DNA of 64,000 bases. Origin: Nansenia antarctica (taxonomy: Eukaryota; Chordata; Actinopteri; Argentiniformes; Microstomatidae). A program made the position numbers and the translations under genes. The DNA is taken from assembly GCA_963989245.1 (NCBI GenBank), contig OZ022341.1, forward strand, positions 47,212,626 through 47,276,625, written 5' to 3'. The notes under the pieces were generated by a model. It saw only the letters and a list, made by a program, of their open reading frames with translations, did no database searches and had not been told where the DNA came from. Positions within the stretch are counted from its first letter, which is position 1, and each line of letters opens with the position of its first letter. Below are positions 59,731-64,000 of the stretch, piece after piece.

Positions 59731-59931
59731 TTCTTTCTCTCTCTCTATCTCTCTCTTTCTCTCTATCTACCTCTCTGTCTTTCTCTCTCTCTGTGTGTCT
59801 ATCTACCTCTTTCTCTCTCACTCTCTCTCTCACTCTCTCTCTCTCAGGTGTTCTTTGCGTCTGTGCGCTCCGGAGGCTCAAGCCAAGTCTACTTCATGAC
59901 CCTGGGTCGCACCTCCCTGCTCACCTGGTAG
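24214..59931 (+). CDS. map4k4: mitogen-activated protein kinase kinase kinase kinase 4 (MAP4K4), 32 coding exons
   Basis: Ste20/GCK-IV serine/threonine kinase that acts upstream of JNK, Hippo-type and cytoskeletal signalling. Joined exons: 24214-24270, 24627-24692, 37312-37368, 40612-40737, 40888-40998, 41215-41305, 41530-41660, 42086-42140, 42311-42389, 42792-42967, 43162-43234, 43732-43942, 44472-44633, 44753-44839, 45869-46375, 48039-48188, 49259-49546, 50127-50233, 50510-50637, 50920-51017, 52224-52402, 53478-53589, 54145-54423, 56112-56229, 56426-56596, 56874-57017, 57194-57328, 57629-57729, 58510-58659, 58984-59143, 59342-59481, 59848-59931. All junctions are GT/AG and the sum (4,533 nt) is in frame, giving 1,510 residues. 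MAP4K4 is preferred over TNIK and MINK1 because of the [15 protein letters not shown] start, the [15 protein letters not shown] segment and the GRTSLL.W end. The length exceeds mammalian isoforms because all optional exons and a long exon 15 are included; a given mRNA may skip some. Confidence 0.95.
24627..42967 (+). CDS. map4k4: map4k4 exons 2-10: protein kinase domain
   Basis: Residues about 20-315. The glycine loop GNGTYGQV is at 32-39 and the ATP-anchoring lysine is K54 in AAIK. The helix-C glutamate is probably E69. The catalytic HRD is at 151-153, with N158. DFG is at 171-173, and the GTPYWMAPE activation segment follows. All residues needed for catalysis are present. Exon boundaries split codons within VDFG (exons 6/7), APP (8/9) and KKW (9/10). 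Introns 2 (12.6 kb) and 3 (3.2 kb) are by far the longest of the gene. Confidence 0.95.
28671..28707. repeat. (TG)n microsatellite
   Basis: Uninterrupted TG run directly left of the hAT-like insertion; the matching TG run on its right (29554-29565) is probably the same locus split by the insertion. Confidence 0.9.
28718..29553. mobile_element. non-autonomous hAT-like element (836 bp)
   Basis: The left end, CAGTGTTTCCTCCAGGAATT, is the inverse of the right end, ...AGAGGAAACACTG. The terminal similarity extends about 37 bp into a shared GTGGCGGG motif. Both sides are flanked by TGTGTGTG, an 8-bp duplication as expected for hAT, although it lies inside a TG microsatellite and so is ambiguous. 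Inside is a CpG-rich CGCGCG/GCGCGC block (28765-28825), two T runs (29426-29448, 29462-29477) and no transposase. Confidence 0.75.
29930..30350. other. intronic CpG/low-complexity stretch
   Basis: Contains a poly-C run (29964-29979), a GGAGGAGCAGG repeat (30116-30140) and (CT)n blocks at 30220-30262. It looks GC-rich and exon-like, but I find no splice-supported reading frame of a known family. Confidence 0.4.
30699..30746. repeat. 3 x 16-bp tandem repeat
   Basis: Three identical AGAACTGGGCCCTTGT units, flanked on both sides by poly-G runs. Confidence 0.95.
31914..32265. repeat. (CT)n / CTCTCTACTC simple repeat
   Basis: About 350 bp of CTCTCT interrupted by ACTC and AATCTACTC units. It is the source of long spurious Ser/Leu frames. 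Confidence 0.95.
32333..32448. repeat. (TG)n microsatellites
   Basis: TG runs at about 32333-32369 and 32424-32448. Confidence 0.9.
32926..33936. mobile_element. non-autonomous hAT-like element (1,011 bp) with perfect 8-bp TSD
   Basis: The left end, CAGGGGTGCACATAAC, is the exact inverse of the right end, GTTATGTGCACCCCTG. The flanks are identical 8-bp TATATAGC copies (32918-32925 and 33937-33944), the target duplication size of hAT elements. The interior has no transposase. It contains a tandem pair of about 58 bp (33180-33290, ATGAAATCAACTGACATCTC motif). The element split an older SINE. Confidence 0.9.
33937..34178 (-). mobile_element. tRNA-derived SINE, minus strand, interrupted by the hAT-like element
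   Basis: On the minus strand an A-box-like TGGCGCAGGAGGTAGAG (plus 34153-34169) and a B box GGTTCGAGCCCC (plus 34106-34117) lie about 35 bp apart, as in tRNA-derived SINE heads. The body (TTCAGTGTCTTGCCCAAGGA on the plus strand, CATTCACACAC runs) and a TATAGCGCC tail match a common fish SINE layout. The remaining tail (around 32911-32925) lies left of the hAT insertion. Confidence 0.75.
35485..35825. repeat. 18-bp minisatellite, about 19 units
   Basis: Units of GAAGCCGGCGGTCTTGGT with variants (GCAGGTG, CTTTGTGC, CTGGCGG). Because 18 is a multiple of 3, frames stay open on both strands (Gly-Leu-Gly-Glu-Ala and Phe-Thr-Lys type). These are not genes. Confidence 0.95.
37369..40611 (+). other. 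map4k4: map4k4 intron 3
   Basis: Donor GAG|GTAAGC and acceptor TGTGTAG. Mostly unique sequence. TG runs lie near the donor (about 37398-37422), at 39056-39080 and at the acceptor (40568-40608). A CTG/TTG repeat is at 38892-38924. No exon was recognised. Confidence 0.75.
40738..40874 (+). repeat. map4k4: (TG)n tracts flanking exon 4 and exon 5 of map4k4
   Basis: Exon 4's donor runs straight into TG repeats (40741-40772). A second TG run (40840-40874) ends 13 bp before the exon 5 acceptor at 40887. Confidence 0.9.
42004..42037. repeat. (TG)n microsatellite before map4k4 exon 8
   Basis: Pure TG run about 48 bp upstream of the exon 8 acceptor at 42085. Confidence 0.9.
42661..42720. repeat. (AAT)n plus retroposon tail fragment in map4k4 intron 9
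   Basis: An AAT run followed by CATTTCTATAGTGCTTTTCC. Same layout as the copies at 17108, 50739 and 52455. Confidence 0.5.
43162..46375 (+). CDS. map4k4: map4k4 exons 11-15: acidic hinge, coiled coil and Pro-rich insert
   Basis: Exon 11 encodes the [10 protein letters not shown] acidic hinge. Exons 12-14 (residues about 341-494) encode a Glu/Arg/Gln-rich coiled coil ([18 protein letters not shown] and repeats of REQEEKRR type). Exon 15 (45869-46375, 169 codons) begins with [13 protein letters not shown] and [13 protein letters not shown] as in the family, then a (CAG)n-encoded Gln run at about 45978-45998. It then has about 120 residues rich in Pro and Ser-Pro-Asp units (MSPDSP, MSPDAN, ISPDSS). 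In mammals this position holds a shorter Pro/Gln-rich segment that includes Nck SH3-binding PxxP motifs. Exon 15 reads through for 62 more codons in intron 15 before a stop. Confidence 0.92.
46376..48038 (+). other. map4k4: map4k4 intron 15
   Basis: Donor GAG|GTGAAC and acceptor TTCCCAG. The exon 15 frame continues for 62 codons to a stop near 46561. Retention would truncate the protein after the coiled coil. No other exon was seen. Confidence 0.7.
48039..56596 (+). CDS. map4k4: map4k4 exons 16-25: intrinsically disordered linker, several exons probably alternative
   Basis: Exon 16 has [15 protein letters not shown]. Exon 17 (49259-49546, 288 nt) is a Ser/Pro/His-rich cassette with [10 protein letters not shown], corresponding to an alternative exon in mammals. 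Exon 18 has [20 protein letters not shown]. Exon 19 has [20 protein letters not shown]. Exon 21 has [20 protein letters not shown], then VTDYSSSS and an acidic run. Exon 23 (54145-54423, 279 nt) has [20 protein letters not shown] and is probably optional. Exons 17 and 23 are multiples of 3, so skipping them keeps the frame. Exon 24 has [19 protein letters not shown]. Exon 25 leads into the CNH domain ([28 protein letters not shown]). Confidence 0.9.
48189..49258 (+). other. map4k4: map4k4 intron 16
   Basis: Holds a (CT)n tract (48251-48275) and, near its 3' end, alternating TG/TACG and ATGCATGTACGCATGCACATG-like purine-pyrimidine sequence (49090-49155). No exon was seen. Confidence 0.65.
50117..50376 (+). 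repeat. map4k4: 51-bp duplication of the exon 18 acceptor and exon start
   Basis: Positions 50117-50167 and 50326-50376 are identical over 51 bp. Copy 1 contains the acceptor TCTCTGCCAG and the first 41 bases of exon 18. Copy 2 lies inside intron 18 and is followed by a TG microsatellite rather than the rest of the exon. The offset is 209 bp. Copy 2 keeps a usable acceptor but has no evident donor nearby, so it looks like an exon fragment. Confidence 0.95.
50477..50506. repeat. map4k4: (TG)n tract at exon 19 acceptor
   Basis: The TG run continues into the acceptor itself (GTGTGTCAG|T at 50509), so the polypyrimidine tract of exon 19 is replaced by TG repeats. Confidence 0.9.
50739..50815. 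repeat. (AAT)n plus retroposon tail fragment in map4k4 intron 19
   Basis: An AAT run followed by ACTTTATTTGTATAGCGCTT and TTCATGC. This is the clearest of the four dispersed copies in this window. Confidence 0.6.
51018..52223 (+). other. map4k4: map4k4 intron 20
   Basis: Between exon 20 (donor GCC|GTAAGT) and exon 21 (acceptor CCCTTAG). It contains the MITE-like inverted repeat at 51948-52140. A short repeated TTGGCTGTTGTTCTCTC / TCGGCTGTTGTTCTCTC pair lies near 51503-51550. No additional exon was recognised. Confidence 0.65.
51948..52140. mobile_element. MITE-like palindromic element (193 bp)
   Basis: GGGCCCAGTTGTTCAAAAC at the left pairs with GTTTTGAACCACCGGGCCC at the right (two mismatches). 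Inner GATCCGGAT/GATCCAGAT-type segments also pair, giving an almost full-length foldback. It has no coding capacity. Confidence 0.8.
52455..52545. repeat. (AAT)n plus retroposon tail fragment in map4k4 intron 21
   Basis: An AAT run followed by ACATTAGACTTATAGCACTT, then TTCTAGACACTCAAAGACGC and TTTACAAACTG. Same family layout as the copies at 17108, 42661 and 50739. Confidence 0.5.
52624..53162. mobile_element. non-autonomous hAT-like element (539 bp) with perfect 8-bp TSD
   Basis: TAGGGGTGGGC at the left is the inverse of GCCCAGCCCTA at the right (one mismatch). The flanks are identical CTTTGTAG copies (52616-52623 and 53163-53170). The interior is rich in ATCGAT/CGATAATCG motifs in both orientations near the ends (52640-52700 and 53085-53150). 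No transposase is present. Confidence 0.9.
53590..54144 (+). other. map4k4: map4k4 intron 22
   Basis: T-rich, with runs at 53659-53676 and 53749-53772, and a (TCC)n tract at 54073-54103 near the acceptor CTTGCAG. No exon was seen. Confidence 0.7.
54424..56111 (+). other. map4k4: map4k4 intron 23
   Basis: Unique-looking sequence ending in a (TG)n run (56055-56084) just before the acceptor GTCACAG of exon 24. No further exon was recognised. Confidence 0.65.
56874..59931 (+). CDS. map4k4: map4k4 exons 26-32: citron homology (CNH) domain and C-terminus
   Basis: Residues about 1207-1510. The CNH domain is a predicted beta-propeller that mediates regulatory protein binding, for example Rap2 in this family. 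Visible blocks are [120 protein letters not shown], and [20 protein letters not shown]. It ends [13 protein letters not shown] at 59929-59931. The domain is complete and nearly invariant relative to vertebrate MAP4K4. Confidence 0.95.
57041..57072. repeat. (CA)n microsatellite in intron 26
   Basis: CA run shortly after the exon 26 donor TCAG|GTAGGC. Confidence 0.9.
57937..58373. mobile_element. hAT-like MITE (437 bp) in map4k4 intron 28
   Basis: The left AGGGTTCCCAC pairs with the right GTGGGGAGCCCT. CTTGAAAT/CTTTGAAAG-type subterminal sequence occurs on both sides (GGTCCTTGAAATCC, GTCTTTGAAAGGTGCTTG). The flanks GCATACAC and GCATACAG match at 7 of 8 positions, as a slightly decayed 8-bp target duplication would. 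Confidence 0.75.
58739..58863. mobile_element. short MITE (125 bp) in map4k4 intron 29
   Basis: The left CAGGGGTGCAAACTTGTCACC pairs imperfectly with the right GTTTACATCCCTG and GGGCCATCACCA. AAAAAGGT/ACCTTTTT segments also pair internally. It ends 120 bp before exon 30. Confidence 0.7.
59150..59532. repeat. (CA)n and CACACGCTACA repeats around exon 31
   Basis: Intron 30 (59144-59341) is mostly CACACA with CACGCTACACACATGCT units. A further CA run (59491-59532) follows the exon 31 donor. Confidence 0.9.
59680..59846. repeat. (CT)n-rich tract before map4k4 exon 32
   Basis: CTCTCT/TTTCTCTC/TCTACC repeat that forms an unusually long polypyrimidine tract up to the acceptor CTCTCAG at 59847. Confidence 0.95.
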
Positions 59932-60681
59932 TGTGTATCCACACACACACACACACACACACACACCTGGCGCCATGGAAGACACTCCCCACGGAGTGAC
60001 AAACGATGATGACTGATGATGATGAAGACCATAACCTTGAAACCTGATGTACGACAGGAGTACCAAGCGGTGCAATACTGGACCTCAACATCACCCGTCC
60101 AGAAAACGATCACGCCGAATACGGCAAAGTAACTGGATGGACTATAATCATGAAGGGGGCGGGGCAACTAGCCTGGGGCGGGGGGGGGGGGGGGGTGATG
60201 GGACTGTGTATGTGTCTGTGTCTGTCAGGTTGAAGGCGCTGTCATCAAGCCCACAGGCAGCACAACACTGGCAACAGACAGACAATGTGTCCACTTCCCT
60301 GGGTTTACCCCCCCCCCCCCCCTCCCACCACCACCCCCACGCCCTGCTAGTCTTTGACATGGGTGAGCCTTTCCCTTCCTCCCTGTACTCTGACCCAAAG
60401 TGTCAGAGAGCTGAAACTCCCTCGTGTATGTTCATGTGTGTGTGTCTGTTGGTTTCAATATGGATTGGTGGAAGACAAGTGTGTGTGGGATAGAGGGAAA
60501 GAGAGTGATAGAAGGAAAGGGATGAAAGGGCCAGTTTGGGTCATGGGTGTGGACTGAGGAGGGGGAGGCGTGTATGCTAGACAGGTCCATAGTTGTTTGT
60601 TACTGTGTTAGTCCAGGTAATGTTCAGTTCAACTTAACCGGTTTTTGACCCAGGGTAGAATTCTGTGTTGAGCGTTTATAA

Positions 60682-60687
60682 AATAAA
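60682..60687 (+). terminator. map4k4: candidate proximal poly(A) signal of map4k4
   Basis: Canonical AATAAA about 750 bases after the stop codon; it would give a short 3' UTR isoform. Confidence 0.4.
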
Positions 60688-61689
60688 TCCCTCTAAACAT
60701 GGTTATATTTTTCGATTTTTGTTGTGCTAGACATTTTGAATCTCCAGTGTATGTCTCTTCACTCTGGCCTTCTTCTTAAGGGTTACACAGGGGGGGGGGG
60801 ATTCTTGTCTAGGGAACAATATCAAAGATCTCAACTTGAATGCTCAAACTAGACTGTGACCTTTCTGGGCCACCCTCCCATGAGCTCCTGAGGGTCTCTT
60901 TGAGACCCCCTCTGAACTTTGACGTGTGTGCCACATTGCCTCTCTTTGGCCATGTTGGACAAACTGTGAATTGGTTATGTACAGTCATAGAGGACAGTTA
61001 TGGTCTTGGCCATTAGGTAGCATGAGGACCAGTGGATGGTTTGGAACAAGTGTCCTATTTAACTAAATACCCCATCCCCATTAAATGTATCATAAACCAC
61101 TGTTTTTTTTTATTTTAAGGGCCCCTCCACTTAATTCAGGACATTGGTTGGTTACACATGTCTTTATCCACATGACGAGGGTGATGTCACTCTGCTAGTG
61201 TCGTAAGGGAAGGAGTAAATGTAACAATTCAGTACCTTGGGGGGTGATATTGAATTATTAAATGTAACTCATTGAATGCAAGGTCACGTCAAGAATGAAG
61301 ATTGGAGACACTTCTGGAATGGTTCAAGAAAGAATCTGAGCCTTGTTTAAAGGACACATGTAGTTAGAGGCATTCAGACATAGTGAGATTTATTTTTTAT
61401 TCCGAAGCATCCTTCCTCCATCTCTCTGTACAGTTTCTAAGTGTGTTTCTTGGTTGAGAAACATGTCGAGTATACTATGTCTGATTGAAACTCAAATACT
61501 ATTTCTCCAGCATGGCTACTGCAGGCTTTGTGCCTTTGATTGATCAACCGGTAAGATCCCTATTATGTATTTTCAATTGCCTACAGTAGGGCCTGAAGAC
61601 TTGATATGATGCAGCTTGGGTCCCACATGATTGATATATTTGTTTGAAATAGCTGTGTGATTCGATGTTGGGCTCTTCATCACTGACTT

Positions 61690-61742
61690 AAGGCCGGTTT
61701 AGGCTTCTGCGTCGACTTTACGCAGAAGCCTAAACCGGCCTT
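61690..61742. repeat. perfect inverted repeat, 23-bp arms, 7-bp loop
   Basis: The left arm 61690-61712 (AAGGCCGGTTTAGGCTTCTG, then CGT) is exactly complementary to the right arm 61720-61742. The loop is CGACTTT. TTAA precedes the left arm, while TTTA follows the right. It is probably a MITE reduced to its ends. It lies within the map4k4 3' UTR and would form a very stable RNA hairpin. Confidence 0.95.
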
Positions 61743-62881
61743 TAGTCTCCCATAGTCGAGTAGCTTCACCACCTGCATATTTAGCATCTAGAGTGTGAGG
61801 CCATTTTGTTGTTTACCAAAAAGAGGATTGGGTTGTTCAAGTCTGTGTCACAGTCCAAGCAGAGGTAGGCTCGTGGATTAGAGGGATGCACGACAACAAC
61901 TGGAAGTCTCTTTAAACCCCAGCAGCCCTGATTTGATATTTCAGTTCTTTTAATTTTTCTTCTTGCCTCTTCATCCAACCTGAAACAAATCGGGACTGCA
62001 CTTGTTTGTCAATGTTTCCTGATACTCTCTCTGGGTTAGCCAGTCTGTTTCAAGTCTTCTCTGCCACTGTTTTTTGAGAGACTGACACCCTGGTTGATCT
62101 CTTGTAGGCTATGTGACTTTTTAAAGAATGAGGTTTCTATGGTTCCATGGCCACTCCAAAACTTGACCCACTTACATTGGGCTGTCTCCTACTTTTTCGA
62201 AAATTGGACAAGGCTTCTCTCTCATTTGAGACTACTCTAAGAACAGAGAGCTGTAAGAATATTAATTTGAGAAGCTTCCACTCTCTGAAATCTGTGAAAT
62301 TTAGAGAGTGCATGTCAACAATGGCAAAAGTCTCACCTTTTAACTGACAGTGTTACAAAACCTCTACAAAAAAGCATTGACAAAGGACATATTTTTAACC
62401 TTAGATTTAGCTTTTAGTTTTGTTTCTGTAATTTTTAAGTAACCCTCATGATAATTATGCGACTGCAGTGGTTTTTAAGAAATTGTAATGCACACCTTAT
62501 GTTGAAAATGTTTACAGAGGCAATGTTTTGTTAAACAAATGTGCATCGATATAAATATTTATGGTTTATTTGAGGGCAATTTTCCCTTTTGTATTTTGTA
62601 TTATCCCTTTTGTATTATCATTTCGAGGCTCATGTACAGGAATAACCCCCTCGACCTCTGCTCACTTTTCAAATTACACAATTCAGAGTGTGAATCACTG
62701 ATTATCTTGGATAACGCACAGTGTGCCCTTGGCTGTGTGGCAACGTTGTGACAATGTTCTCTGCTGCCCGGGTGCCAGGTGAAATGTTTTCCTCAAGTGT
62801 TTCTACCATGCTTCTCTAATTTATGTCCTCTCTGTGTATTATGGGAATTCTTGTATTTTCCTGAAGGTCTTTTTTCCATTG

Positions 62882-62887
62882 AATAAA
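62882..62887 (+). terminator. map4k4: candidate distal poly(A) signal of map4k4
   Basis: Canonical AATAAA followed within 40 bases by TTGTGAGGTCATTTTC, a GT/T-rich downstream element. After this point sequence character changes to intergenic. Confidence 0.55.
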
Positions 62888-62905
62888 ATCTTAAGTAATT
62901 TACGA

Positions 62906-63190
62906 TCTTGTGAGGTCATTTTCTTTCAGCCCTGTACACTCAAAGGTTGGATACATTACTAGTACAACACATGAAGTGTAGATGTGTACTTACGTAAGTG
63001 TCAATATGCAAGCAGGTGATGCTGCATAGTTTTCTATATAAGTAGAGCTTTGGAAAAAAGTGTGTTTGAGTAAAAACTTACATTTTTGTTTTATTCTGTA
63101 AACTGACAACATTTCTCTCAAATCCCCCCCCCAAATATTGTTATTTAGTACATTTATTTGCAGAAAATGACAACTGGTCAAAATGAAAAT
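62906..63190. other. intergenic, downstream of map4k4
   Basis: AT-rich sequence, nothing recognised. Confidence 0.5.
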
Positions 63191-63194
63191 AAAA

Positions 63195-63580
63195 ATATGC
63201 AGTGTTTTCAGACCTCAAATAATGCAAAGAAAAGAAGTTCATATTCATTTTAAACAACATAATACTAATGTTTTAACTTAGGAAGAGTTCAGAAATCAAT
63301 ATTTGGTGGAATAAACTTGATTTATTTTCAATCAGCTTGCATGCATCTTAGCATGCTCTCCACCATTCTTTCACATTGCTGTTGGGTGACTTTATGCCAC
63401 TCCTTGTGCAAAAACAAGCAGCTCAGCTTTGTTTGAAGGCTCTCTGGTGGTGATCACATTCAAGAGGTTTTCAATGGGGGTCAGGTCTGGAGATGCCATG
63501 ACAGGGTATTGATCTGGTGGTCCTCCATCCATTCTGTGATTGACCTGGCTGTGTATGGAGGTACCTTTGTGTCTTAACGC
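63195..63580 (-). mobile_element. Tc1-like transposon fragment, decayed
   Basis: The minus strand matches the C-terminal part and 3' end of a fish Tc1-like element. Recognisable pieces on the plus strand are TTTCACATTGCTGTTGGGTG, TTTATGCCACTCCTTGTGCA, TTTTCAATGGGGGTCAGGTC and CTGGTGGTCCTCCATCC. The transposase frame is broken by indels and stops. The 5' half and that TIR are not seen. Confidence 0.8.
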
Positions 63581-64000
63581 TGCAATCCAAAGTTGTAAGT
63601 TGTAAGCAAAAAAACTAAAACTTCAAGCAAAAAAAAGTATTTAGAACAAAAATACCTCACATTTTTTCTGCATTGTCAAAATTTAGTTGTTGTTTTTTTA
63701 CATAATCTGATCCATTAGGTGTTTATTAATGCCTGTGTGGTGTTATTTTTAAAATGTTGACATTTTCCATCTCACAAAACATAATGGAATGTAAAAACGC
63801 TCAATATCTCTGAACTACCCTAAACGGAGATAGAACCGTATAATTCTAAGCTCACAATTTGTGTCTTTGTCGAGATTTTGAAACAAACAACACTGCTAAA
63901 AAGCCCCAAAAATATTGTTGCAATCAAATATTATACAGCTGTAAAAGTTTTGAGGAGAAAAAATATAGATACGTTTTTCATTTGCGTTTCAAATCCTTTT
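63581..64000. other. intergenic, right edge
   Basis: AT-rich sequence with A and T runs. No gene or clear repeat was seen. Confidence 0.5.

Larger units (their letters stand above)
59932..62905 (+). other. map4k4: map4k4 3' UTR
   Basis: Starts after TAG at 59929-59931. A proximal AATAAA lies at 60682-60687. The best distal signal is AATAAA at 62882-62887, followed by a GT/T-rich stretch, so cleavage is expected near 62905. It contains a CA run (59942-59965), a G run (60180-60194), a C run (60309-60322) and a perfect palindrome at 61690-61742. The remainder is AT-rich without ORFs of note. Confidence 0.7.

Noticed and set aside
1..64000. CRISPR arrays, operons, prophage or other prokaryotic systems
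   Set aside because: The window is spliced vertebrate DNA. The regular repeats are micro- and minisatellites without spacers.

Overview
This is a vertebrate genomic window, almost certainly from a teleost fish. Two vertebrate genes are recognisable from spliced coding sequence with consensus GT/AG junctions. The rest is dense in microsatellites, Tc1-like and hAT-like DNA transposon copies, a tRNA-derived SINE and MITE-like palindromes typical of ray-finned fish. I cannot fix the species. There is no bacterial, viral or CRISPR content and no tRNA or rRNA gene that I can support.

Layout. Positions 1-1642 are intron of bcor (minus strand), with a CpG-rich patch and an unexplained plus-strand ORF. 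Positions 1643-5101 hold the large central exon of bcor, the BCL6 corepressor. From 5102 to about 13.2 kb lies what I infer to be the 5' intron(s) of bcor, ending in a CpG-rich stretch with a candidate non-coding first exon. From 13.3 to 23.8 kb is intergenic DNA: a 1.1 kb TIR element with internal tandem repeats, a 1 kb 15-bp minisatellite and a truncated Tc1-like transposon. From about 23.85 kb to 62.9 kb runs map4k4 on the plus strand, a Ste20/GCK-IV kinase. I could join 32 coding exons (24214..59931) into one frame of 1,510 residues, followed by a 3' UTR of about 3 kb. Positions 62.9-64 kb are intergenic with a decayed Tc1 transposase fragment.

The two genes are head-to-head with separate promoter regions about 11 kb apart. 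BCOR is a nuclear corepressor of the non-canonical PRC1.1 complex. MAP4K4 is a cytoplasmic kinase upstream of JNK and Hippo-type signalling. No functional link between them is implied by the sequence.

No previously undescribed multi-gene system is evident. The most unusual items are a pentapeptide-repeat insertion in BCOR, a long Ser-Pro/Pro-rich exon in map4k4, a perfect 51-bp duplication of a map4k4 splice acceptor and exon start, several cleanly bounded non-autonomous transposons (two hAT-like copies with perfect 8-bp target-site duplications), a perfect 23-bp-arm palindrome in the map4k4 3' UTR, and an unidentified 108-codon ORF inside a bcor intron.
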